DNA from: Symbiodinium natans
Taxonomy: Eukaryota; Sar; Dinophyceae; Suessiales; Symbiodiniaceae
Direction: 5' to 3'
DNA length: 64,000 bases
NCBI GenBank assembly: GCA_905221605.1
Contig: CAJNDS010002164.1
Coordinates: forward strand, 434,001 to 498,000
In this document: in pieces, positions 58,001-64,000 of the stretch
How the letters are laid out: each line of letters opens with the position of its first letter
How positions within the stretch are numbered: position 1 is the first letter of the stretch
Made by a program: the position numbers and the translations under genes
Notes under the pieces: model-generated
What the model saw: the letters and a program-made list of their open reading frames with translations, nothing else
Database searches by the model: none
Told to the model about the DNA's origin: nothing

Positions 58001-61000
58001 GTCCAGCGCAGCACGGCTGGGAGGGGGGGGGGGAATGGTGGCCAAGCGGCCTACGTATGATCTAGGATACTCCATTCTGTTAGCGCTTGCTTCATTCCAC
58101 GTTTCCTGTTGTGGCTGAGTTCAGTACAGGTGTCTCCAACTGGACGGGGCCTCTCTGCGGCGATTCGCTGGGCAATGCAAGTGCCCTGATCTTCTTGCCG
58201 GATGGCAGTGCTCAATGCCCTTCGGGATACGTGCCCCTCGATGTCCAGGCATGCCACGCCGGCTTCTCCATTGGGGACACGCTCTATTCATGGAATCGGG
58301 ATGGAAGCCTCCAGACTCCGGCATGCCATCTATTCTGGCCAGGACAGGGCTGCTTCGAGTTCGAAGAGATCTTGTACTACAGCAATTGCACCGATCGCCC
58401 CTTGACTCGGAACTTACTTAGAGGTGTGTGCAAGCTGGTGCCCACAACAGCAACCACCACACCGGCGGCGATCATTCCGCCGTCGCACCTGTTCGTGCCG
58501 GGGGGAAGGGTTCAATGCCCAGCCGGCTATGTGCCTCTGGACATCCAGGAGTGCAGTGCCGGCTTGTTCATCGCGGGCTCGCCATATACATGGAACCAGA
58601 ACAGTAGCCTACAGGTCCCGGTGTGCGCCGACGGGTTCCCAGGACATGGGTGCTTCGAGTTCGAGGGCTTCTTGTATTTCAGCAGCTGCAGCCACCGCCC
58701 CTTGTCGCTGCATGCCCACAGAGGCGTGTGCAAGAAGGCATGCAGTGACAACTGGACGCCGGGCTGGGCACCTCCTCCAAATGCTTGCCTACAGTGGTCC
58801 CAGAGTGCCGACTGGGGTGCGCTTCAAAATGGTCAGCTGCTGTCAACTGCGTGCGCTACTGATTGGGCAGCTGCTCAGTGTGAGTTTACATGCGGCTGCC
58901 AGAAGCAGACACGTCAGTCACCCTCCGCTGCTGCGGCAACCTGCGTTGGCATTACTGTTGGTAGCAGCGAGGCTGTGAAAAAGTGCGTCCCTAAGCCGTC
59001 AGGGCTTGATGGCCTTGTCTGTGCGGCGGATGCCGGCAACGCAAACAAGCGAACAAACCAGGATGTTCTGGGCACTGATGCGTTTGAGATCACGGTGGGA
59101 GACAGCGAGGTCTGCGCTCGGCGCACGGACTTCAGTGGTGGCTGGTCGATGCAGCTGTCCTTCAGGTGCAGCCTCGTCTTCGAGCTCGTGAGCTGCTCAG
59201 GGGATCCCAATTCACAGGCCATGACGGGAGGCTTCATCCGTGTGGGTGTGGGCAACGACACCGTGATCAATTGTGCAGCTCAGCTGACTAGCTGACTAGC
59301 TTTCTTGTTCGAGTAAAAAGGGAACGCCTCTTCCACAAACGGAGTTGTTTTTTTGAGCGGCGGCCACTGACCACTCAGGCGGCTCAATGTGCTGGCAGCG
59401 CGTTCATGGCACTTCAAGATGGCGACGCGTGCTTCTGTGGAGACACCTTCCGAACCTCCGGAGTCTATGCCCCAGTGGGCCAAGCACAATGCAACTCCTC
59501 CTGCCCGGTCGCGAACGGTTGCGGTGGGCCTCACCGAAACTCCATCTATCGTCTAGGTTCCCCGGGAGCTGCCAGCGACTGCGCGCACGCCTTTGACAAG
59601 GGTTTCATCCTCAAGGAGCAGGGCGGCAAGTGTGTTCAACCGGAAGGCCCTGGGTTCCGCCTTGTTCGCTGATCTCATTGCCGACTCTTACTTTGAGCCA
59701 AGCTAGGTTAGATGAGCTTGCAGCCTGCAAGAATGCAAGAGCGGTTCAAGCAAAGCACTCAAGCCCGACATGGCCCCAGGCGGCGCCCGCAATCCGAGTG
59801 GCAACACGAAGCTCGTGTTAGACGAGCGCTGCGACACGGCCGACGAGGCGCTGTTCTTCAGGATGGTGGAGGCTCTCGATGCCGGCGTCTTTGCTCTGCA
59901 GCACATCGGAGGCAAATGCCTGCAGCCTGAAGGGGGCCTCGACAAGCCTCGAGACACTCAGCGGCAGTTGTGCAGACCAGCCTCGGGGGAGTCTAGTGCA
60001 GATCGCATGAGGGACATTCAAAGTCAGCAAAAAGTGCCTCTGACTCGGAAATCATGAGAGCCCGAGTCAGAGAACATAAAAGCTCTTGCAATCAAGCCCG
60101 TGTCTGAAACTTTCTCGTCTTTGTCTGAATGCTCAATGCCTACATCACGCTTGGCCCTCCCATTGCATGAGCCCATACACCACCGAAACCGCCCGCGCCC
60201 CGCTTTGGAAGGGATGCTTTCGTCGGGGGCTGCTTTCTTTCATGAGCTGGGTATATGTGTAGGGCCAGCAAAACACGCCCAGTATATTTGCGGAGTTTTA
60301 CACAGCAAGGCAAGATAGCAGCTTTAAAGAAGAACGCTCCCGGGCATTCAGCGTAAGAAAAAGCACACGAACAGCAAAATTAAACTGTCACTGTCCATTT
60401 CTTTTCACAAATCCAGGGCAAGTCGCAGACCCTGTCACCCACACCGGCCCCACACACACACAAAACGCCCAAACAACCCAAGCCACCCACACTCATGCCA
60501 CCAGCACCAATCCAGTCTTAGAGCAGAAGGTCTCTGGCGCTTGGGCAGGGGGGCTATCTTTCATCAAAAATGAAATATTCAATGGCTGCCGCCAGTGCCG
60601 CCCACCCCTTAGAAATTGAAAAGCACAACCCATGTAAACAAAGCCTCTCATAAAGACGCCTAAGACCCTAAAGCCCTAAACCCGCAACCCCATAGTGTTA
60701 TAGGGTTTAGGCCCCCTTCACCCCCCTGGCTGGCCGACGCTAAGTCCGCTTTCGACGCAGCGACTTGGCTGGGGATCCGTTGAGCCAGGCTCGCCCGGGG
60801 CTTCTGACGGTAAAACTTCATTTCAAGAAGGTAGGGGTAGAGAGTGGGGGATGTGGAGGTAGGTGGGGGTAGCGGGTAGAGGGGTTAGATGAAGGCGGAG
60901 GGGGCAAGGAGAGCGGCGAGAGCGGGGAACGCAGCAGGGGTTTGGGTTGGGGGGCGGTCTGGGCGGTGTGAGGGCCGTAAGTGAGATTTCACTGACGCCG

Positions 61001-62848
61001 CTCCGCAGGAAGGCGGATTATCGCCACGATTGCTGCGGGGGTCCATAGGCTAGAGGCAATGAGGTGCAGGAAAGATTTAGGGAATCTCTGGGGCGTTCAT
61101 GAAACTTCATTGGGGTCCAGAGGGGTGAGCGTAGAAGGACCAGAGACCGGCAGAAACGCCGGAAGTTGGTTCGTAGGGGGCATGGGGCCATCGTGGGTCA
61201 TGAAGGTTGCGTCCAGAGAGGGTGCATCGGGGCCGAAAAAGGGACCTATATACAGGGAATTCATAGCATATGCGGCCACAGGGGCTCCGAAGAAGTTGGG
61301 GGTTTACGAAATCGGGGCACCTTTTTGGGGTCCTTATGAGAAGGGAATCCTACTGTTTGGGTCTATTTTCGGGGTCCCCTATTCTCGAAAAAAACCAGGT
61401 TGCTGAAAGGCCCAAGAAGGCGCGATAGGTGGCCTGTGGGGCCTCTGAGCCAACCCCTACCAAAAGCCTTCGACGGTCCACAACTGCGAGGTTTTTTTAC
61501 CCGAATGCCCAAGGCCTGGGGCCTCGGGGATGAGGGTGATCTCCCGGTAGCACAGCAAACGAACCCACAGCATGAAAACTAAGCTTCCGATGTTTGCTGC
61601 GTTGGAAGCCGAAACCCGAAACCCTAAATCCCCAAATCTGACTCGACCCTCTCCGTTGTCTGACTCACTCGGTTTTCTTGTTTTCTGGCTTGGTCCACAC
61701 ATGTTTTCGACTCAGTATGCACGGGGGATCACGGGGGGGAAAGTGCGGCGAGCAATACGAGCTCGCACGCTCTGGCCCATTCAGCTGGCAACGCGCTGGC
61801 ATATAGCCCGGGGAGCGCTCGGAGGAAGGAGGACGGTAACAGTGAGTGCGTGAGTTTCATGGAAGCTTAGGACAATTCAGCGCTTGTGTTGCATACTAGC
61901 TGCGACTTAAACAGCGGCGCAGTGCTTTTCCGAAGAGCTGGCCCCAACGTCCTTTCCTTGCAGCACCGGGACGGCAAGTGTGTGGGACTTGGGTCTGCCG
62001 GTGTCCTCGTACTCAAAGATTGCTCTTCAGCCCTACCATTCCAGCAACTCTTTGACACGGGAAGGCATCAGTGGTATTTCCTGGCATCGGGAAGCGGGGC
62101 CCCAATTCGCTGTGGCCAAGGCAGCAGCGACAGGCTTCAGTGCGCATCTGATGATGGCGTGAGCTGCAAGTGGGGAACGTATGGTAGTTTCGCACCTTTC
62201 GTTGCCATGTTTGGAGTAGCGGCTTCGAAACCGCTTGAAGTTGCCTGTCCTGCATGGCCCACTGATGATGGCACCGATGCATGCGAGAGATTGCTCTGCT
62301 ACGCATCTGCCACTGCAGCTCCTCAGTCCGGGAGCTGTCCACAAGGCTACAGCTTGCAGGAGGGCAATCTGGCCAACTACGGAGACTGCCCAAACACCGC
62401 TGAAGCTGGTTCATGCGTGCTCCCTGCAAAAGATGCAGCGATCTTTTGCAATGCCAAAGCCGACTGCAGCGGCTTCGCAGAATCCGCGAACCAGAGCCAT
62501 GCCACATATGGCAGTGTGCAGGTTGGGACAGGGCCAGTTCTTACAAATCCAGCATGGAAGTCCTGCGTCAAGGCCATCACTTCTCCTCAAGCAGGACTCT
62601 GTCCATCAGGCTACACTTTACAGCATGGTGGTCTGGACAGTTACGGGCCTTGCCCAAACAGCACCGAAGCCAGCTCTTGCATCCTCCCTCCAGCAGAGGC
62701 AGCAGTGTTCTGCAGCGAGCAGCCCAACTGCAGCGGCTTTGCAGAGACCAGCAATCGGGCATGGTTGACCACACACGCCGGCCGTGTTCAACTGGGGACA
62801 GGCCCAGGATTGCCAAATGCAGAATGGACTGCCTGTATAAGGCAGTGA
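44850..62848 (+). CDS. Giant secreted/cell-surface mosaic protein: WSC, discoidin, somatomedin-B and six-Cys modules (20 inferred exons)
   Basis: Twenty exons inferred from frame and splice dinucleotides join into 13,062 nt, about 4,353 residues, ending at TGA 62846-62848. Order: short hydrophobic N-terminus and coiled coil; two tandem six-Cys modules; ACC-CGGG cysteine module; Ig/cadherin-like repeats; beta-trefoil-like piece; WSC 1; six-Cys module A1; PAN-like modules; discoidin; sushi-like; WSC 2; beta-trefoil-like; long helical region; Thr-Pro linker; four somatomedin-B-like modules; six-Cys modules A2 and A3; WSC 3; beta-trefoil-like; two C-terminal six-Cys modules. No transmembrane helix is evident. 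Many of these families bind carbohydrate or matrix. Ten of the 19 introns would start GC, one GA, eight GT. The locus could be two adjacent genes, but phase is compatible at every junction and no internal stop separates the parts. Confidence 0.75.
46228..47128 (+). CDS. Giant gene exons 2-3: ACC-CGGG module and Ig/cadherin-like repeats
   Basis: Exon 2 (46228-46451) completes WTDKYGRNCWHALVCSAEKS and has EACCKCGGG, a small cysteine module with a W-D-G-C...ACC-CGGG pattern. Exon 3 (46574-47128) follows a GT-AG intron whose removal gives SYAVDKHGFTIDAETGQLKL, a typical Ig/cadherin-like repeat end (x-I-D-x-E-T-G-x-L). A second repeat has GLQVNSETGELSW. These resemble putative Ig (He_PIG) or cadherin-like repeats common in secreted protist proteins. 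The 3' end near 47128 (GT donor) is the least certain boundary of the gene. Confidence 0.65.
47129..47891 (+). other. AT-rich intron of the giant gene
   Basis: Inferred intron of about 760 bp. From about 47262 to 47860 it is almost pure A/T with drifting simple repeats: ATTTAT hexamers (47295-47335), ATTTAAT heptamers (47330-47378), TTGTAT/CTATTT variants, then ATATTAT runs. It contrasts sharply with the GC-rich coding sequence on either side. Confidence 0.7.
47892..50283 (+). CDS. Giant gene exons 4-5: WSC 1, six-Cys module A1 and PAN-like modules
   Basis: Exon 4 (47892-47972) and exon 5 (48061-50283) are joined by a GA-AG intron whose two edges both read CAGGAC. The join gives WYYLSQQDGGNAVRCG, which aligns with WYFLASGSGAPIRCG near the C-terminus of the same gene, supporting it. 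WSC 1 (~48380-48690) has GCFRDEG, CALHCAGKRYMAVQSGSLCF and CGGNQGNSVYRL. Six-Cys module A1 is at 48718-48924. A jelly-roll-like stretch of about 200 residues follows, then a PAN-like segment (CKAKCRSRPQCSHIAVQSG). The exon ends at GPE with a GT donor. Confidence 0.8.
50373..52102 (+). CDS. Giant gene exons 6-7: PAN-like, discoidin (F5/8C) and sushi-like modules
   Basis: The intron 50284-50372 explains the frame change after exon 5; a GT-AG intron 50690-50769 separates exons 6 and 7 and gives KHLPCRCSEDPRCRFFFTGQ, a PAN-like start. The discoidin/F5-8C domain (~51520-51930) shows NLALGSEVTVWASSQ, WIAMDLGATYVLSRATIHRF, QDRSSWVDMG and YLRLICEPV. A sushi-like module follows (LRLRCWGERF ... ELSCIAGRWA ... 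NLECQAC). The preceding TTTTTTAL segment is a short Thr linker. Discoidin domains commonly bind sugars or phospholipids. The exon 7 donor is GC at 52103. Confidence 0.8.
52333..52769 (+). CDS. Giant gene exon 8: unassigned segment with conserved Cys
   Basis: Joined to exon 7 across a 230-bp GC-AG intron with GCCAGGCCTG at both edges; the join reads NLECQACVQVVNPVYAQID. It contains EVFFASKRKVDIQIDLSGGR and a stretch ending KQLLQSLTLSLR, with a Cys pair in between. No family recognised. The exon ends at the introner-like element. Confidence 0.7.
52770..52882. mobile_element. Introner-like element: TIR element that is itself an intron
   Basis: A 113-bp sequence bounded by GT and AG. Its ends are inverted repeats: left GTGGGTGGTTGTCAAGAT, right (minus strand) CTGGGCGGTTGTCAAAAT, matching at 15 of 18 positions. 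The interior has CTTTTTGGATCCCC, AATACGGCACC and a palindromic GGGTACCCATGGGTACCC. Removing exactly this segment joins exon 8 to exon 9 in frame (LTLSLRCQSGEVVRKVSF). A related copy starts at the 5' splice site of another gene's intron (41375). Confidence 0.75.
52883..53672 (+). CDS. Giant gene exon 9: WSC 2 and beta-trefoil-like segment
   Basis: WSC 2 (~52947-53235) has GCYVDSQNARAFP, ECESICLGKPYMAIQAGHHC, FCGDSLAALGEE and FCGGPFRNSVFRLYK. Only six of the usual eight WSC cysteines are obvious. A segment with DGRCLTMSTPSNQTVAQSAK then CTGGEDQSFT follows, resembling a beta-trefoil repeat (GxCL ... C ... QxF). The end at 53672 (GC donor, KE) is inferred from phase with exon 10. The open frame runs on to 53786, so the donor could lie further right. 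Confidence 0.7.
53815..54194 (+). CDS. Giant gene exons 10-11: helical and CPPGQ segment
   Basis: Exon 10 (53815-53877) encodes ALLQNAIGKAVAEAEQFQWS and ends with a strong GTGAG donor. Exon 11 (54027-54194) encodes VLCPPGQLIHSLEKEALRLR then WRCASVAGVG and EEKETLAASDNMQQALKA. 'CPPGQ-x-I ... RWRC', together with 'IRFRYLCC' at the start of exon 12, distantly recalls dermatopontin-type cysteine modules; that resemblance is tentative. Confidence 0.55.
54306..56018 (+). CDS. Giant gene exon 12: long helical region of unknown family
   Basis: About 570 residues. It begins DMDCGREAGLREIRAEADPG and IRFRYLCCSL, then YCPTRIDGSGRPSFQQKYSF and GLWCLQDGGRCAPSD. A proline-rich hinge (PAKPPKPPSLIRF) leads into a mostly helical domain with FCDVHCVRDAVKSGDAAIRE, VMGENMKLLFDFYLGGSTDA and KEMREAIDFTRVNASLQCKG. 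I recall similar 'CDVHCVRDAVKSGD' stretches in Symbiodinium predicted proteins, without a known function. The exon ends at LDAIE with a GC donor. Confidence 0.75.
56089..57240 (+). CDS. Giant gene exons 13-16 (first part): helical exons and Thr-Pro linker
   Basis: Small exons continue the helical domain: 56089-56144 (DYLSKFQSALQLLEAYTDR), 56257-56348 (LKAAYAASERADRHAHQTLK then EVWSTAVPLV), 56408-56568 (ASQIVDSDLLHRMAIHDALP) and exon 16 from 56722 (GLFGQTLQQLQALFSEMYLL). The segment 56569-56721 is in frame and stop-free, yet it has a GC donor, a TTTCCCACAG acceptor and GCCGGGC at both edges, so I read it as an intron; retention would add 51 residues. At 57058-57205 a 9-bp unit near CCAACGACT encodes a TTPTTPT mucin-like linker. 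Confidence 0.7.
57262..57774 (+). CDS. Giant gene exon 16 (end): four somatomedin-B-like modules
   Basis: Tandem cysteine-rich modules: SMB1 57262-57357 (CSNMCGGSSASCFCDVSC then DFGDCCSDFLQSC), SMB2 57367-57480 (CSGKCGES ... CSCDSRCLKVGDCCPDFLDT), SMB3 57499-57615 (degenerate; NCSCLPSCSVDPDD then DSACCGDAAVC) and SMB4 57676-57774 (CLNRCLQQ ... CGCSASCARDNTCCDDYVPC). The family signature C-x-C-x3-C-x6-CC-x-D is clear in 1 and 2 and near-complete in 4. SMB modules usually mediate protein-protein contacts outside the cell. The exon ends at 57781, one base into a codon, with a GC donor. Confidence 0.85.
58130..59277 (+). CDS. Giant gene exon 17: six-Cys modules A2 and A3, and start of WSC 3
   Basis: The join to exon 16 across a 348-bp GC-AG intron gives CCGQGVSNWTGPLCG. 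Modules A2 (58216-58431) and A3 (58516-58731) both start CP-x-GYVPLD and share the spacing C-x11-C-x23-C-x8-C-x11-C-x13-C; module A1 (48718-48924) differs only by 12 and 19 in the first two gaps. A Thr-rich TTATTTPA linker separates A2 and A3. A W-rich cysteine segment and a probable beta domain follow (VGDSEVCARRTDFSGGW). The exon ends at VINCA, inside WSC 3. Confidence 0.8.
59379..59935 (+). CDS. Giant gene exons 18-19: WSC 3 and beta-trefoil-like repeats
   Basis: Exon 18 (59379-59646) completes WSC 3: QCAGSAFMALQDGDACFCGD and NGCGGPHRNSIYRLG. It ends in GGKCVQPE. A GC-AG intron (59647-59779) joins it to exon 19 (59780-59935), giving GGARNPSGNTKLVLDERCD, then VFALQHIGGKCLQPEG. Repeating GGKC-x-P ... 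LVL-x2-C units are beta-trefoil-like (ricin-B style), tentatively sugar-binding. The phase at 59935 fits only a GC donor here, giving PEGALVLHTSCD with exon 20. Confidence 0.75.
59936..61880 (+). other. Longest intron of the giant gene
   Basis: A 1,945-bp GC-AG intron. It contains a purine-rich block (60830-60960), telomere-like remnants (60662-60712 and about 61615-61640) and a GGTACC/GGATCC-family element (61308-61392). Open frames inside (for example 61059-61406) run through the repeat element and are not called. Confidence 0.65.
61308..61392 (+). mobile_element. GGTACC/GGATCC-family element, copy 5, inside an intron
   Basis: Block order GGGGCACCTTTTTGGGGTCC, TTATGAGAAGGGAATCCTAC, TGTTTGGGTCTATTTTCGGG, GTCCCCTATTCTCG closely follows copies at 6.6 and 27.0 kb. 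It lies in intron 59936-61880. Confidence 0.75.
61881..62848 (+). CDS. Giant gene exon 20: beta-trefoil-like repeat, two C-terminal six-Cys modules and stop
   Basis: Begins ALVLHTSCD, then LSLQHRDGKCVGLGSAGVLV (beta-trefoil-like) and WYFLASGSGAPIRCG followed by LQCASDDGVSCK, a block duplicated in exons 4-5. Two tandem modules (62336-62566 and 62600-62836) share the spacing C-x16-C-x8-C-x10-C-x5-C-x32/34-C with conserved CP-x-GY-x-LQ, YGxCPN, EAxSC, CSGFAE and a VQxGTGP motif. The protein ends CIRQ at TGA 62848. No C-terminal membrane anchor is visible. Confidence 0.85.
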
Positions 62849-63118
62849 TTGCTTGTATGAGGCAGGAATCGCTAATGACAGTAGGCATGCATTTGCTCAG
62901 ATGCAGTGTTTTTTGTATTGTACAGGTTGTAGCTAGGCCGATCTTGGCGGCTTTTAAGTTGGCCGGTGTTTTCCACTCAAGTGGATTTACACGTGCCAGA
63001 AAGGGGGCAGCGGCTGCACGGCTACTTAGTAGCTTGAAGCTTTGGTCACTGCCAGCTCCGCCAAGCCGAACCCAAAGGGTTTACAAATGTTTGCAAAAAG
63101 GTCGGAGACTTGCTGAGC
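62849..63118. other. 3' flank of the giant gene
   Basis: About 270 bp between the stop codon and the minisatellite, presumably 3' UTR and spacer. No AATAAA-type signal is evident. Confidence 0.4.
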
Positions 63119-63714
63119 GCGCATGTGTGCGTGTGCGTGTGCGTGTGCGTGTGCGTGTGCGTGTGCGTGTGCGTGTGCGTGTGCGTGTTCGCGTGTTCGC
63201 GTGTTCGCGTGTTCGCGTGTTCGCGTGTTCGCGTGTTCGCGTGTTCGCGTGTTCGCGTGTTCGCGTGTTCGCGTGTTCCCGTGTTCGCGTGTTCGCGTGT
63301 TCACGTGCGTGTGCGCGTGCGTGCGCGCGTGCGCGTGCGCGTGCGCGTGCGCGTGCGTGGGTGCGTGCGCGTGCGTGGGTGCGTGCGCGTGCGTGCGTGC
63401 GTGCGTGGGTGCGCGCGTGCGTGGTGCGTGTGCGTGCGGGTGCGTGCGCGTGCGCGTGCGTGGTGCGTGCGGTGCGTGGGTGCGTGCGTGGGTGCGTGCG
63501 GTGCTGGGTGGGGTGCGTGGGTGCATGGGTGCGTGCGTGGGTGCGTGGGTGCGTGGGTGCGTGGGTGCGTGGGTGCGTGGGTGCGTGGGCGTGCGTGCGT
63601 GCGTGCGTGCGTGGGTGCGTGGGTGCGTGGGTGCGTGGGTGCGTGGGTGGGTGGGTGGGTGGGTGGGTGGGGGTGGGTGGGTGGGTGTGTGTGTGTGTGT
63701 GTGTGTGTGTGTCC
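63119..63714. repeat. GTGCGT / GTTCGC / GGTGCGTG minisatellite
   Basis: About 600 bp of alternating purine-pyrimidine repeats in zones: GTGCGT (63123-63190), GTTCGC (63187-63302), mixed GCGTGC (63303-63470), GGTGCGTG (63470-63655), GGGT (63640-63690) and GT (63687-63712). All six frames are open in places as Cys/Val, Thr/His or Ala/Arg polymers, which I treat as artefacts. Confidence 0.96.
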
Positions 63715-64000
63715 GACAGGTGACCCGCATGCCATCTCTGGCTGTGCACTAAACTCGCAAAAAGTGATCTCGCGCAGCCCCTTGAACAGTCCCGCCACCG
63801 GTGACCGCACGGCATGATACTATGCGGCTTTCCCTGCCGTAGCCACGAGCAAAGAATGACATGACCAGTACATAGAAGTTGTACGGACCAGGCTACTGGA
63901 TACTGGACTCAGCAAGGCTGCCAAGCACCCGCACTCTCCCCCAAAAAGTGGATACCTTGAGAGGCGCCCAGGTGAGATCTTTGGTGAGGTACTTGAGGCA
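63715..64000. other. No gene recognised at the window end
   Basis: The last 285 bp hold nothing identifiable. A short plus-strand piece near 63960-63998 (RRPGEIFGEVLEA) might be the start of a downstream exon. Confidence 0.3.

Noticed and set aside
62413-63817. Long Cys/Val-, Arg/Ala- and Thr/His-rich frames on both strands (one reaching 436 codons)
   Set aside because: They come from the GTGCGT minisatellite. The 436-codon frame also overlaps the real last exon of the giant gene in another frame.

Overview
The window looks like nuclear DNA of a dinoflagellate, most likely a Suessiales/Symbiodiniaceae-type genome. Four things support this. Coding sequence is split into many short exons joined by introns of 60-350 bp. 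Many inferred introns start with GC, and one with GA, instead of GT. Short arrays of TTTAGGG/CCCTAAA (the plant- and alveolate-type telomere repeat) are scattered through the window in both orientations. Every confidently recognised gene is on the + strand, as in dinoflagellate one-way gene arrays. No rRNA, tRNA, CRISPR, prokaryotic operon or retroelement protein was recognised.

Layout. 0-9 kb: mostly repeats, with one Pro/Tyr- and Arg-Asp-rich protein gene (3.0-3.8 kb) and a weak Gly-rich candidate (6.2-6.6 kb). 9.5-14.5 kb: a class V aminotransferase (isopenicillin N epimerase-like PLP enzyme). 15.6-16.0 kb: a 105-residue open frame. 18.3-22 kb: dephospho-CoA kinase, the last step of coenzyme A synthesis. 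23.3-23.8 kb: exons of a small beta-domain protein. 24-30 kb: mostly unexplained, with microsatellites, a minus-strand candidate and a weak plus-strand candidate. 30.2-31.3 kb: fragments of a membrane transporter (MFS-like). 33.2-34.7 kb: a hypothetical gene. 35.2-35.7 kb: an orphan fragment with an LGRFKFRVRQL motif. 36.5-39.2 kb: an AlkB-type Fe(II)/2-oxoglutarate dioxygenase. 39.8-41.7 kb: a RING-CH plus FHA protein (putative E3 ubiquitin ligase).

The right third (44.85-62.85 kb) is read here as one giant gene of 20 inferred exons. Together they stay open for 13,062 nt, about 4,353 residues. The product is a cysteine-rich, probably secreted or cell-surface mosaic. It has tandem six-cysteine modules, Ig/cadherin-like repeats, three WSC domains, an F5/8 type C (discoidin) domain, a sushi-like module, beta-trefoil-like modules, a long helical region, a Thr-Pro linker and four somatomedin-B-like modules. 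Several of these are carbohydrate- or matrix-binding families, so a role in cell wall, adhesion or recognition is a reasonable inference.

The most interesting signals are (1) a terminal-inverted-repeat element whose ends coincide with an intron of the giant gene and which recurs at the 5' splice site of an intron in the RING-CH/FHA gene, as expected of an introner; (2) a separate ~80-bp GGTACC/GGATCC-rich element family, several copies of which lie in introns; (3) three six-cysteine repeat modules with conserved spacing that I cannot assign to a named family; and (4) non-canonical splice donors, often flanked by short direct repeats. All exon boundaries come from reading frame, family motifs and splice dinucleotides, without transcript evidence.
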